A DNA stretch of 64,000 nt from Peteryoungia aggregata LMG 23059 (GCF_030814435.1 NZ_JAUSUW010000013.1:1-64000); one strand, 5' to 3'. Shown: positions 1 through 8,083, numbered from the stretch's first letter. Notes: a model not told the origin generated them from the sequence alone. Numbers and translations: made by a program.

Positions 1-51
1 ACGAAAATCTACGAACAAAACACCACCTGAGCGCGCACCTTAGAAACTGGA

Positions 52-80
52 AAACCCGCCGAGGAAAAATCGGCGGGTTT
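52..80. terminator. Intergenic hairpin, likely terminator of a gene left of the window
   Basis: A perfect 11-bp inverted repeat (52-62 pairs with 70-80, AAACCCGCCGA / TCGGCGGGTTT) encloses a 7-base A-rich loop. The arms begin with A and end with T, so it could terminate transcription from either side. The gene it serves to the left lies outside the window. On the right, the minus-strand gene at 138-317 ends close by, so the hairpin may be shared. Confidence 0.7.
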
Positions 81-137
81 GTCAGCGGTCTGAGGCCGGC
101 GTTCTCGCCGGCCTTTGACTTTGTAGAAACCGGATGC

Positions 138-317
138 TCAATCCGGACCGACATCGGTTCCGCCAGAGCCGACCTCTGGCAGCGACCCCGTCCCCGGCGT
201 CTTCATCGGGTCCTGAAGCTCCGGCTTGTCGTGCGGCCCCGCCGCAGGCATGGTCTCTGCGGTCGATTTTTCTCCGCTGGGCTGGCGCTTCCGCGCCTTT
301 TCGATGTCTTCGGTCAT
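138..317 (-). CDS. Small disordered hydrophilic protein (59 aa), function unknown
   Basis: The 59-residue product is rich in Gly, Pro, Glu, Asp and Lys, has no membrane segment, and ends with motifs such as KPELQDPMKTPGTGSLPE. I recall similar short C-terminal motifs from small rhizobial hypothetical proteins, but I cannot run a search. The ATG at 317 was chosen because a GGAG ribosome-binding site lies about 7 bases upstream on the minus strand; the open frame continues much further upstream without such support. Upstream, the minus strand contains GGAAC followed 17 bases later by GGTT, a weak match to the alphaproteobacterial EcfG promoter GGAAC-N16/17-CGTT, so a stress role is possible but unproven. 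Confidence 0.6.
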   Translation of the reverse strand: MTEDIEKARKRQPSGEKSTAETMPAAGPHDKPELQDPMKTPGTGSLPEVGSGGTDVGPD

Positions 318-528
318 GGAACGTCTCCGAGTGTGAGACGGAGAAACCTGCAGCCGGACCTCAAAGTTCCACCTCCCCGACACGCCTTGCAGAAAGAAGA
401 GCAAGACGGGCCGACCAGGCCTGCCCTCGGGCAGGTTGACGACAGACCTTGCGGTCAAAACCAACAAGACCGCCTTGTGTGGCCTGAAAGCGCTCCTACA
501 TCTCCGCAGTGACAGGAGATCGACATCA

Positions 529-1167
529 ATGAACAGCGCAACGCCGAATGACGAACCGGCCGCAGAGACCGGCGTAGCCTCGCGACGACTTGCCAGGCTC
601 AGAGCCCATGCCACCGAAGCCGGATCCGTCAGCCTCGACGAGTTGATGTCCGCGATGGGCCGAAGCAGCATTGCCTTTGCGATCCTGATCCTGTCCCTTC
701 CGGCGCTGACCCCGATCCCCGGTCCGTTCGGCTTTGTCTTCGGCAGCTGCCTTGCCATTGTCTCCCTGCAGATCATCGCCGGCTTCAGGCGCATATGGCT
801 GCCGCAGTTCCTCGGTCGCCGCCAGGTTTCAGGCGGCACCATCGACCTCATGGTCCGCTACACCGCCCCCATGGTCGCACGTGTCGAAACGCTCTTGCGC
901 AAGAACCGCATGCGCCATTTTGCAGGACCGAGAGCCCAGGCGTTCCTGGGCGTGCCGGTGCTTCTGCTCGCGATCGCAGTTGCACTTCCGATCCCCTTCG
1001 GCAATCTCCTTCCCGTCGCAGCCCTGGTGATGATCGCACTCGGCCTCATGGAACGGGACGGTCTCGTCGCCATTCTCGGCGTTGCCATGGGCGTTGTTGC
1101 GCTCGGTGCGACCGGCGGTCTCGTCTATGCCGCAGCCTGGGGGCTGGGCTCGATTGTAGGCCCTTGA
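529..1167 (+). CDS. exoD: ExoD-family exopolysaccharide synthesis membrane protein
   Basis: The 212-residue protein resembles the ExoD family, named for a Sinorhizobium gene whose loss affects exopolysaccharide and alkaline tolerance. The N-terminal 30 residues are polar. A hydrophobic block around residues 45-85 contains the family-typical LPALTPIPGP and FGSC motifs. A C-terminal half with hydrophobic stretches near residues 140-160, 165-180 and 185-210 follows, including a VALPIPFGN segment. ATG 529 has AGGAG about 10 bases upstream (514-518); an earlier in-frame start at 436 lacks one. The gene stands alone, 54 bases before the sigma factor gene. The exact biochemical role of ExoD proteins is not known. 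Confidence 0.8.
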   Translation: MNSATPNDEPAAETGVASRRLARLRAHATEAGSVSLDELMSAMGRSSIAFAILILSLPALTPIPGPFGFVFGSCLAIVSLQIIAGFRRIWLPQFLGRRQVSGGTIDLMVRYTAPMVARVETLLRKNRMRHFAGPRAQAFLGVPVLLLAIAVALPIPFGNLLPVAALVMIALGLMERDGLVAILGVAMGVVALGATGGLVYAAAWGLGSIVGP

Positions 1168-1186
1168 AAAAAATCTTGCGGCAGAT

Positions 1187-1212
1187 GGAATAGGATTGCC
1201 TCGGGCTCCGTA
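1187..1212 (+). promoter_or_regulatory. Candidate ECF-type promoter upstream of the sigma factor gene
   Basis: GGAAT (1187-1191), a 17-base spacer and CGTA (1209-1212) resemble the GGAAC-N16/17-CGTT promoter recognised by alphaproteobacterial ECF sigma factors of the general stress class. It sits just before the ATG at 1222, so a transcript from it would have almost no leader. This suggests autoregulation, but the match is inexact (4/5 and 3/4). Confidence 0.35.
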
Positions 1213-1221
1213 TACAGGGGT

Positions 1222-1767
1222 ATGACGACGAACTCGAACCCGTTCAATGTAATTGGCCAGCTCGCAGCCCTGCGACGCTACGCCCGTTCGCTCGTCAAAA
1301 ACGCTGATGAAGCGGAAGATCTCGTTCAAGACGCACTGGTCCGTGCGCTGGAACGCAAGTCGACTTTCCGGAGCGGCGCAAGCATCCGCAACTGGTTGAT
1401 GTCGATCGTGCACAACACCCATATAGACCGCCTTCGTCACGACCGCGCAGTCAATAGGCGTCATGATGCGGCGCTCGAATTGGCCGATAGCGTCGCACCT
1501 GCAGGCCAGGAGCACTCTGTCAGGCTCGCTCAGGTGCGTGACGCCTTCCTGTCTCTGCCGGAAGACCAGCGCGAAGCACTGCATCTCGTGGCCATCGAAG
1601 AGCTCTCCTATCAGGAAGCCGCAGATGTGCTGAACATCCCTGTCGGCACGCTGATGTCCCGCGTCTCTCGCGCCCGCGCCCGTCTTCGGGCGATGGAAGG
1701 CGGCGAGGAGGCAAGCGCCGTGCCCCACCTCAGAATCGTTGGAGGAAACCCCGATGACCAGCAATGA
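1222..1767 (+). CDS. ECF-family RNA polymerase sigma factor
   Basis: The 181-residue protein has the two-domain plan of a group 4 sigma factor. Region 2 lies around residues 12-75, with the core-binding ALRRYARSLVKNADEAEDLV segment and the -10-reading SIRNWLMSIVHN segment. Region 4 lies around residues 105-165, with LSLPEDQREAL, the helix-turn-helix LSYQEAADVLNIPVGTLMSR and a basic end. There is no C-terminal extension. It overlaps by 14 bases the next gene, which encodes a membrane protein of anti-sigma type, so the two form a regulatory pair. The ATG is preceded only by CAGGGGT at too short a distance for a good ribosome-binding site, in keeping with a leaderless or weakly translated message. 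Confidence 0.9.
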   Translation: MTTNSNPFNVIGQLAALRRYARSLVKNADEAEDLVQDALVRALERKSTFRSGASIRNWLMSIVHNTHIDRLRHDRAVNRRHDAALELADSVAPAGQEHSVRLAQVRDAFLSLPEDQREALHLVAIEELSYQEAADVLNIPVGTLMSRVSRARARLRAMEGGEEASAVPHLRIVGGNPDDQQ

Positions 1768-2527
1768 TCCCGTGATCGAGGCCGACCTGCACGCCTATGT
1801 CGACGACCAGCTGGATGTCGGGCGTCGCATCGAGGTCGAGGCCTATCTGTCGGAGAACCCGGCGATTGCCGCCAAGGTCATGGCCGATCTGCGGGTGCGC
1901 GACGAATTGCGGCTGGCGCTTGCGGGGATGCCGGCAGTCGTGCGTCAGGATACGCGCGAGGCGGCGCGTGCGCTGGAAAGCGCCTTCAATCGCCCACGCA
2001 CCGTCGATGTGATGCGCCGCGCAGCTGCGGTCGTTCTTCTCGTCGGTGCCGGCTGGATCGCTCATGGCTGGATCGCGCCCGGCAGCATCGGCGAAGTGGT
2101 GGCCTCGGTCCCGCCGCCGCAATTCGTCGAGGAAGCCATGCGCGCCCATCAGACGGCAGAACTGCGCGAGCAGATGTCGTCCCAGGCAGAAGTGAGCCGT
2201 TTCGACCCGGCTGAGATCCGTTCGGCGACAGCGATCGTGCTGCCCACGATGCCGGCAGAATGGTCCGTGCGCGACGCGCAGGTTTTCCCCTCCACCTACG
2301 GCCCGAGCGTCGAGCTCGAAGTGGAGCCCCAATCCGGCGAGAGGCTGTCCCTCTTCGCCGTCCGGCCTGGCAATTTCTCTGTTCAGCAGGTGCTGCTGAA
2401 GCAGGAAGGCCAGACCAACGCCGCCTACTGGCAGATCGGCGAGGTTGCCTACGCGCTGATCTCCGAAACCGAAAATGCGGACAAGCTGGCCGAACAGGCC
2501 CGCAAGCTTGCCCGTACCCTTTACTGA
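1754..2527 (+). CDS. Membrane anti-sigma factor partner of the ECF sigma factor
   Basis: This 257-residue protein has an N-terminal cytoplasmic segment with LHAYVDDQLDVGRR and EAYLSENP motifs, typical of proteobacterial anti-sigma domains. One membrane helix follows near residues 90-115 (AAAVVLLVGAGWIAHGWIAPG), then a periplasmic domain of about 140 residues. The N-terminal domain lacks the His-x3-Cys-x2-Cys zinc motif of ZAS anti-sigma factors, so it is a metal-free variant. ATG 1754 has GGAGG at 1741-1745. The 14-base overlap with the sigma gene implies coupled translation and balanced amounts. The signal sensed is unknown. Confidence 0.8.
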   Translation: MTSNDPVIEADLHAYVDDQLDVGRRIEVEAYLSENPAIAAKVMADLRVRDELRLALAGMPAVVRQDTREAARALESAFNRPRTVDVMRRAAAVVLLVGAGWIAHGWIAPGSIGEVVASVPPPQFVEEAMRAHQTAELREQMSSQAEVSRFDPAEIRSATAIVLPTMPAEWSVRDAQVFPSTYGPSVELEVEPQSGERLSLFAVRPGNFSVQQVLLKQEGQTNAAYWQIGEVAYALISETENADKLAEQARKLARTLY

Positions 2528-2547
2528 TCCCAAGGAGGTAATTGACT

Positions 2548-3267
2548 ATGGATCCTATCCAGAACCGCTTCGGCTACGGCGCTCAGGCCCAGTCCGCAGC
2601 ACTTTTCGACGAAGGTCTGCGCAAGCACATGCTGCGCGTTTACAACTACATGGGCCTCGGCTTGGTCATCACCGGCATCGTCGCCTTCGTGGTCAGCCAG
2701 ACGCCGGCCCTCTACGTGCCGATCTTCTCGACCCCGCTCAAGTGGGTCGTGATGCTGGCGCCGCTCGCCTTCGTCTTCTTCTTCTCGTTCCGCATTCACG
2801 CGATGTCGGCCGCAACTGCCCAGATGGCCTTCTGGGCCTTCGCAGCCGTGATGGGTCTGTCGCTGTCGTCCGTGTTCCTGGTCTTCACCGGAACCTCGAT
2901 CGCCCGCACTTTCTTCATCACCGCAACCATGTTCGGCGCGATGAGCCTCTACGGCTACACGACGAAGCGTGACCTGTCGAAGTTCGGCTCGTTCCTGATG
3001 ATGGGTCTGATCGGTGTCGTCATCGCCTCGATCGTCAACATCTTCCTTGGTTCGAGCGCCCTGCAGTTCGCGATCTCGGTGATCGGCGTCGTCGTCTTCG
3101 TCGGCCTGACCGCCTGGGATACCCAGAACATCAAGGAACAGTATGCCGAGAACGTCGACCAGGAGAGCCAGCAGAAGCTCGCCGTCTTCGGCGCTTTGTC
3201 GCTCTACCTCAACTTCGTCAACCTGTTCCAGCTGCTGCTGAGCCTCACCGGCCAGCGCGAAGAATAA
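2548..3267 (+). CDS. Bax inhibitor-1 / YccA-family inner-membrane protein
   Basis: The 239-residue protein has an N-terminal soluble stretch (DPIQNRFGYGAQAQSAA), then seven hydrophobic segments, as in the BI-1/YbhL/YccA family of channel-like membrane proteins. Typical features are YNYMGLGLVITGIVAF in the first helix and the conserved GLTAWDTQNIKEQY after the sixth. An ATG at 2548 with AGGAGGT 8 bases upstream is preferred over a TTG at 2542, which is too close to that site. The gene lies 20 bases after the anti-sigma gene, so read-through is possible, and is closed by the strong hairpin at 3301-3330. Confidence 0.9.
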   Translation: MDPIQNRFGYGAQAQSAALFDEGLRKHMLRVYNYMGLGLVITGIVAFVVSQTPALYVPIFSTPLKWVVMLAPLAFVFFFSFRIHAMSAATAQMAFWAFAAVMGLSLSSVFLVFTGTSIARTFFITATMFGAMSLYGYTTKRDLSKFGSFLMMGLIGVVIASIVNIFLGSSALQFAISVIGVVVFVGLTAWDTQNIKEQYAENVDQESQQKLAVFGALSLYLNFVNLFQLLLSLTGQREE

Positions 3268-3300
3268 GATAAAAACGCGTCGGGAGAACGCTTTGAAAAG

Positions 3301-3330
3301 AAAACGCCCGGGTTAAGGCCCGGGCGTTTT
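3301..3330. terminator. Bidirectional terminator between the Bax-inhibitor gene and rhaI
   Basis: A 12-bp perfect stem (AAAACGCCCGGG at 3301-3312 with CCCGGGCGTTTT at 3319-3330) and a 6-base loop form a textbook intrinsic terminator. A tract of A on the left and T on the right lets it work in both directions. It separates two convergent genes. Confidence 0.9.
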
Positions 3331-3354
3331 CACGAGATGAAACCGAGATCCAGT

Positions 3355-4647
3355 TCAGACGATACCGCCGGAGCCGCCCTTGACCGCCGGACGCTCGGCC
3401 GCAACACGGGCCCGGTAGCCGCTCGCACGATAGGTCGCGACCGGATCAATTGCGCCGCCTGCCCGGCGCCGCGCTTCAGCAAGGATCGGCTCGACATCGG
3501 TGCGATAGGCACGCTTCAGTGTTTCCGTCGCCATCAGCGCGTCATTGCCGCTCTGGTACCCTTCGAGAGCCGCACGATCGACGAGCAGAGCCTGGGCATA
3601 GGCCCGCCGGATTTCGTTGGCACTCGAAATCAGGCTTTCGATCGGATCCGTCACATTATGGCTCTGGTCGATCATATGTGCCGGATGAAAGCCCTTCACA
3701 CCCCGATGCTCGGCATCAACAAGTTCGTTGAACACGAGGAACAGCCGGTAGGGTTCGACCGATCCGGCATCCAGATCGTCATCACCATATTTCGAGTCAT
3801 TGAAGTGGAAGCCGCCGAGCTTGCCGAACTGGATCAGGCGCGCAACGATCATCTCGATGTTCGTGTTCGGGCCATGATGCCCGAGGTCGACGAGGCAATA
3901 GGCTTTCTCGCCGAGCGTCTGGGCGATGAGATAGTTCGTGCCCCAATCCTGCACGACGGTGGAATAGAAGGCCGGCTCGTACATCTTGTGCTCGGAGAAC
4001 AGCCGCCAGTCATCCGGCAGCGCCTTGTAGATGTCGCGCATCCCATCGAGATAACGCTCGAACTGGCGGGTGAAATTGCTCTGGCCGGGGAAATTGGACC
4101 CATCGCCGATCCAGACGGTCAACGCCTTGGAGCCGAGTGCGGCACCGAGTTCGATGCATTCGATATTATGCTCGACCGCCTGACGGCGGGTCGCTGCGTC
4201 CACATGGCTGAGCGAACCGTATTTGTAGGAATGCGCCTGATCGGCGCCATCCGAGAAGGTGTTCGAGTTCATCGCATCAAAGCCGAGGCCCAGCGCATCC
4301 GCCTTGGCCTTCAGCTCCTTCGGATCAGCCTTGTCCCAGGGGATATGCAGCGAGACCGTCGGCGTCGCCCGGGTCAATTGCTGGATGACGCCGCAATCGT
4401 CGAGCTTGTCGAAGATGTGGCGCGGCTCGCCCAACCCGGGAAAGCGGGCGAAACGTGTGCCCCCGGTCCCGACACCCCAGGAGGGAACGGCCACGAAGAA
4501 TTCCGCGACCTTGGCGGTCACCGCCTCAATATCGATGGAGCTACGCGCGAGCTTCTCACCCAGCGCCTGATAGTCGCTGCGAAGAGCCGCCTCGCGCCTG
4601 TCGTTTTCCGCCGCGACGATATCGGCGGTAATTCGGATTTCGCTCAT
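3355..4647 (-). CDS. rhaI: L-rhamnose isomerase
   Basis: The 430-residue sugar isomerase converts L-rhamnose to L-rhamnulose, the first catabolic step, in the cytoplasm. The length matches the Pseudomonas stutzeri-type L-rhamnose isomerase. The TIM-barrel metal-site features are visible: SEHKMYEPAFYST, CLVDLGHHGPNTNIE and GGFHFNDSKYGDDDLDAGS carry the expected Glu, Asp and His ligands. The ATG at 4647 was chosen because GGAGG lies directly upstream; an in-frame GTG at 4659 overlaps that site. The gene points the same way as rhaD but is separated from it by about 275 bases that hold the oppositely oriented pmp3-like gene. Confidence 0.93.
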   Translation of the reverse strand: MSEIRITADIVAAENDRREAALRSDYQALGEKLARSSIDIEAVTAKVAEFFVAVPSWGVGTGGTRFARFPGLGEPRHIFDKLDDCGVIQQLTRATPTVSLHIPWDKADPKELKAKADALGLGFDAMNSNTFSDGADQAHSYKYGSLSHVDAATRRQAVEHNIECIELGAALGSKALTVWIGDGSNFPGQSNFTRQFERYLDGMRDIYKALPDDWRLFSEHKMYEPAFYSTVVQDWGTNYLIAQTLGEKAYCLVDLGHHGPNTNIEMIVARLIQFGKLGGFHFNDSKYGDDDLDAGSVEPYRLFLVFNELVDAEHRGVKGFHPAHMIDQSHNVTDPIESLISSANEIRRAYAQALLVDRAALEGYQSGNDALMATETLKRAYRTDVEPILAEARRRAGGAIDPVATYRASGYRARVAAERPAVKGGSGGIV

Positions 4648-4665
4648 TCTTTCCTCCACCTCGCG

Positions 4666-4690
4666 CGAACGATTGTCATCGAAGCGCGTT
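4666..4690 (+). promoter_or_regulatory. Candidate EcfG-type stress promoter for the Pmp3-like gene
   Basis: CGAAC (4666-4670), a 16-base spacer and CGTT (4687-4690) match the alphaproteobacterial EcfG consensus GGAAC-N16/17-CGTT at 8 of 9 positions. It ends 33 bases before the ATG at 4724, a usual distance. Pmp3 family genes are commonly induced by osmotic or general stress, which agrees with the site. Confidence 0.5.
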
Positions 4691-4723
4691 TATCTGCAAT
4701 CTCGAACAATAGACGGAGCCACT

Positions 4724-4882
4724 ATGGACGTTCTTCGCATTCTGCTTGCCATTCTCCTGCCGCCACTCGGCGTTTTCCTTCAGGTCGGAATCGGCCTGCA
4801 TTTCTGGCTGAACATTCTGCTGACGCTGTTCGGCTATATCCCCGGCATCATTCACGCCATCTGGGTGATCATCCGCAAGTGA
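4724..4882 (+). CDS. YqaE/Pmp3-family small membrane protein (52 aa)
   Basis: The 52-residue protein consists of two membrane helices (LLAILLPPLGVFLQVG and FWLNILLTLFGYIPGIIHAIWVI) with the family signature LPPLGVF and the GYIPGIIHA motif of stress-induced Pmp3/YqaE proteolipids, which in yeast and plants affect membrane potential and salt tolerance. ATG 4724 has GGAG 5 bases upstream. The gene lies on the opposite strand between rhaI and rhaD and has no link to rhamnose use, so it looks like an insertion into the rhaDI unit. Confidence 0.9.
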   Translation: MDVLRILLAILLPPLGVFLQVGIGLHFWLNILLTLFGYIPGIIHAIWVIIRK

Positions 4883-4921
4883 GCGGTCCCGCGGCATTTG
4901 CGCCGCGAGCGCCTCGGGAGA

Positions 4922-7018
4922 TCAGCGTGTAAAGCTCTGCGCGTTGCCGGCATCGACATTGATGATGTTGCCGGTCGATTTCGCGGAAAGGTCCGATGCC
5001 AGGAAGTAGATCGCCTCGGCGATGTCCTCCGGGAAGACATTGAGCTTCAGCATCGAGCGGTTACGGTAGTGCTCCTCGAGATCGGTGACTTCGATCTTCG
5101 AGGAGGCTGCCCGCTGCTCGCGCCACTCACCGTTCCAGATCTTCGAACCGCGAAGAACCGCGTCCGGATTGACCGTGTTCACCCGGATGCCAGCATCTGC
5201 CCCTTCGAGCGCCAGGCAGCGGGCGAGATGGATCTCGGCAGCCTTTGCCGTGCAATAAGCGGACGCATTCGGCGAGGAAGCAAGCCCGTTCTTCGAGGCA
5301 ACGAAGACGATGTTGCCGCCGAGCTTCTGACGCCGGAACAGACGGAAGGCCTCGCGCGAAACCAGGAAATAGCCGGTTGCCAGGATGCTGATATTCTTGT
5401 CCCACATCGCAAGCGTCGTGTCTTCGACCGGTGCAGACGAGGCGATCCCGGCATTCGACACGAGGATATCGACGCCACCGAATTCCACACAGGCTTCGGC
5501 GAAGGAACGGATAACCGCATCTTCACGCGTCACGTCGAGCTGAACGGAGCGGACCACATCCGCGCCATGTCTCTTCGAGAAGTCGGCGACCGTCTGCTCC
5601 AGTGCCGCCGCGTCAATATCGGCCAGCACCACGCAGGCCCCTTCCGCCATCAGCCGGTCGGCGGTCGCCCGGCCGATGCCGCCGGCGCCGCCGGTGACGA
5701 AGGCAACGCGGCCGGCCAGGCTTTTCGGCTTCGGCATGCGCTGCAGCTTTGCCTCTTCGAGCAGCCAGTATTCGATGTCGAAAGCTTCCTGCTCCGGCAG
5801 ACCCTGATATTCGGAGACCGTCGAAGCGCCACGCATGACGTTGATCGCATTGACGTAGAACTCACCGGCAATGCGGGCCGTCGCCTTGTCCTTGGCAAAG
5901 GACAGCATGCCAACGCCGGGAACCAGGAAGATCACCGGGTTCGGATCGCGGATGGCAGGCGAATTTTCGTGTTTGCAGGTCACGTAGTAGCGCGTGTAGT
6001 CGGCGCGATAGGCTTCGAGCGCCTTGTCGAGGCCGGCAAGAACCGCATCGACATCAGGCTTTGCCGGATCGAAATCGACGATCAGCGGCCGGATCTTCGT
6101 GCGCAGGAAATGGTCCGGGCAGGACGTCCCGAGCGCGCCAAGCGGCTGCAGATGGCTGGAATTGACAAATTCAAGCACGGCACCATGGTCGTCGAAATGG
6201 CCGAGCTTGCGCTCGCCCTTGCCGATCCGTCCGCGGATCTCCGGCATCAGGCGCGCGGCAATCGCGCGGCGTTCCTCTGCCGGCAGGCTCTTCGATACCG
6301 CACCACCGAAGATCGTCTTGCCCTCGGTCTCCTTGGCAAACCACTCGATCGCCTTGTTGATGATCTCAAGCGTCAGCAGGTAGCAATCCTTGGCGTCATC
6401 CGCCCAGGTGAACAGGCCATGGCTTTCGAGCACCACGCCCTTGGCGGTCGGATTGGCCTTCACAAAGGCTTCGAGGTCGAGACCCAGCTGGAAGCCGGGA
6501 CGCCGCCAGGGCAGCCAGCCGATCTCGGAGCCGAAGATTTTCTGGGTCAATTCCTTCGAATTCTTCGAGGCCGCAATCGCGATGATCGCGTCCGGATGCA
6601 TATGATCGACATGCGTGAACGGCACGAAACCATGCAGCGGCGTATCGATCGAGGCCGCGCGCGGATTGAGGTTGAAGGTGCAATGCGGCAGGAAGCCGAC
6701 CATGCGGTCTTCGTCGTGCACACCCTGATAGATGCCCTTCAGCGCTTCGAGCTTCTCCTGATAGAGCGTCGCAAAACCGTCGAGCTTGATCGTTCCGACG
6801 TCGCCGCCCGAGCCCTTGACCCAGAGAACCTTGACCGTCTGCCCCGTCAGCGGATCGATTTCCATCACCTTGGCAGAGGTGTTGCCGCCGCCGTAATTGG
6901 TGATGCGCTTGTCGGCACCTAAAAGATTGGAACGGTAAAGAAGCTTGCCGGGCTCATCCAGCTTGGCCGCCTGGGCATCATCCCAACGGTTTTCGAGAAG
7001 GCGGGTTTGGCCCGTCAT
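4922..7018 (-). CDS. rhaD: Bifunctional rhamnulose-1-phosphate aldolase / short-chain dehydrogenase
   Basis: The 698-residue fusion has a class II aldolase N-terminal half and a short-chain dehydrogenase C-terminal part. The aldolase half (about residues 20-420) carries the zinc-binding HVDHMHPD motif and a second SHGLFTW motif. The dehydrogenase part (about residues 430-698) has the nucleotide-binding TGGAGGIGRA loop, the SNAG motif and the catalytic Tyr-x3-Lys in YCTAK. It cleaves L-rhamnulose 1-phosphate to dihydroxyacetone phosphate and L-lactaldehyde, and the fused dehydrogenase is thought to oxidise the lactaldehyde. This fusion is the known rhizobial RhaD form. ATG 7018 has GGGAGGA upstream; longer reading to 7111 lacks one and would cover the operator. 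Confidence 0.93.
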   Translation of the reverse strand: MTGQTRLLENRWDDAQAAKLDEPGKLLYRSNLLGADKRITNYGGGNTSAKVMEIDPLTGQTVKVLWVKGSGGDVGTIKLDGFATLYQEKLEALKGIYQGVHDEDRMVGFLPHCTFNLNPRAASIDTPLHGFVPFTHVDHMHPDAIIAIAASKNSKELTQKIFGSEIGWLPWRRPGFQLGLDLEAFVKANPTAKGVVLESHGLFTWADDAKDCYLLTLEIINKAIEWFAKETEGKTIFGGAVSKSLPAEERRAIAARLMPEIRGRIGKGERKLGHFDDHGAVLEFVNSSHLQPLGALGTSCPDHFLRTKIRPLIVDFDPAKPDVDAVLAGLDKALEAYRADYTRYYVTCKHENSPAIRDPNPVIFLVPGVGMLSFAKDKATARIAGEFYVNAINVMRGASTVSEYQGLPEQEAFDIEYWLLEEAKLQRMPKPKSLAGRVAFVTGGAGGIGRATADRLMAEGACVVLADIDAAALEQTVADFSKRHGADVVRSVQLDVTREDAVIRSFAEACVEFGGVDILVSNAGIASSAPVEDTTLAMWDKNISILATGYFLVSREAFRLFRRQKLGGNIVFVASKNGLASSPNASAYCTAKAAEIHLARCLALEGADAGIRVNTVNPDAVLRGSKIWNGEWREQRAASSKIEVTDLEEHYRNRSMLKLNVFPEDIAEAIYFLASDLSAKSTGNIINVDAGNAQSFTR

Positions 7019-7105
7019 GACATCCTCCCTGCATTGATTTTCATGAGCAGTCAGCGACGGCTCATCTCCTTCTTGTTCGCAGGTATCGCGCAGCCATCCC
7101 GCGAT

Positions 7106-7178
7106 TGTCAATCAGTTTCGATCATTTCTTTTCATTGTGCGATGCAATATAATTATTTTTGATCGTTTCTGATTGACA
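7106..7178. promoter_or_regulatory. Divergent rhaD-rhaR control region with long inverted repeat
   Basis: TGTCAATCAGTTTCGATCA (7106-7124) and the reverse complement of 7160-7178 agree at 16 of 19 positions, the mismatches being only a central TTT/AAA. A spacer of 35 bases lies between the arms. Each arm contains an outward-facing TTGACA -35 box (minus strand 7111-7106, plus strand 7173-7178). The plus one is followed after 17 bases by ATAAAT (7196-7201). A repressor bound to both arms would block rhaD and rhaR promoters together, which fits autoregulation and control by RhaR. Confidence 0.65.
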
Positions 7179-7219
7179 GCGTAAAAACATTACGAATAAA
7201 TCAGCGTCAGGAGGACCCC

Positions 7220-8032
7220 ATGCACGAACGCGAACGCCATCGCATTATTCTGAGCGCGATCCAGGAAAAGCCTGTGATCACGGTGCAGGACATTGCCGAG
7301 CTGACCGAGGCTTCAGAAGCCACGATCCGCCGCGACATCGCCTCGCTTCATGTGCAGGGAAAGCTGAGGCGCGTCCGTGGTGGCGCCGAGGCAGTCCACC
7401 CACCGCAGCTCGGCAATCTCGCAGCACGCCCCTTCCGCGTTTCCGAATCGGTCAACATCGATAAGAAACGCGCAATTGCGCGCGCAGCCGTCGATCTCTG
7501 CGAAGAAGGCGATTCGATCATCATCAATGGCGGCACCACCACCTTCCAGATGGTGCATTTCATGTCGGCCCGCCGCCTGCAGGTGATGACCAATTCCTTC
7601 GCCATTGCCGAGCATCTGGTGAAGCATTCGAAATGCACGGTTTCGGTTCCAGGCGGCGCGATCTACCGCGACCAGAGCCTGATCCTGTCGCCTTTCGACA
7701 ACGACGCGATCCGCAATTTCTACGCCCGCCGCATCTTCATCGGCGCGCAGGGCATCAATGCACTCGGTGTGATGGAATCGGATGCTCTCGTCATCCAGAG
7801 CGAACAGAAGCTGGTGCGCCAGGCCGAAGAGCTGATTGTCATGGTGGACTCCAGCAAGTTCGCCAAGCGCTCCAGCCTGATCCTGTGTGCGCTCGACAAG
7901 GTCTCGACGATCATCACCGATGACGGAATTTCCGACGAGGCGGCCAATATGGTCACCGACGCCGGCGTAAGGCTCATGACCGTGAAGCCGATGGCTTCTG
8001 CGGCAAGGGAGGATACCTCGTCGGTCGCCTAG
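7220..8032 (+). CDS. rhaR: DeoR-family transcriptional repressor of rhamnose genes
   Basis: The 270-residue regulator has an N-terminal winged helix (VITVQDIAELTEASEATIRRDIASL, about residues 15-45, with the GKLRRVRGGAE wing typical of DeoR proteins). Its C-terminal sensor domain contains the sugar-phosphate-binding INGGTTT and VDSSKF motifs. ATG 7220 follows AGGAGG. It is first in the rhaRSTPQUK operon and divergent from rhaD. In Rhizobium leguminosarum the homologue represses the rhamnose operons; the inducer is probably a phosphorylated or free intermediate. The inverted repeat at 7106-7178 is its likely operator. Confidence 0.9.
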   Translation: MHERERHRIILSAIQEKPVITVQDIAELTEASEATIRRDIASLHVQGKLRRVRGGAEAVHPPQLGNLAARPFRVSESVNIDKKRAIARAAVDLCEEGDSIIINGGTTTFQMVHFMSARRLQVMTNSFAIAEHLVKHSKCTVSVPGGAIYRDQSLILSPFDNDAIRNFYARRIFIGAQGINALGVMESDALVIQSEQKLVRQAEELIVMVDSSKFAKRSSLILCALDKVSTIITDDGISDEAANMVTDAGVRLMTVKPMASAAREDTSSVA

Positions 8033-8083
8033 AGGAGGCGCCGGGAGGGAGAGTAAAGCAGTTCATCAACCTGGGAGGATAAT

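Noticed and set aside
3337-4932. Long plus-strand frame opposite rhaI
   Set aside because: It lies antisense to a clear isomerase gene and reads as the mirror of GC-rich coding sequence, with no start site or known motif.
4898-6922. Plus-strand frame of over 600 codons opposite rhaD
   Set aside because: Arg-, Asp- and His-rich shadow of the rhaD gene; no ribosome-binding site and no family resemblance.
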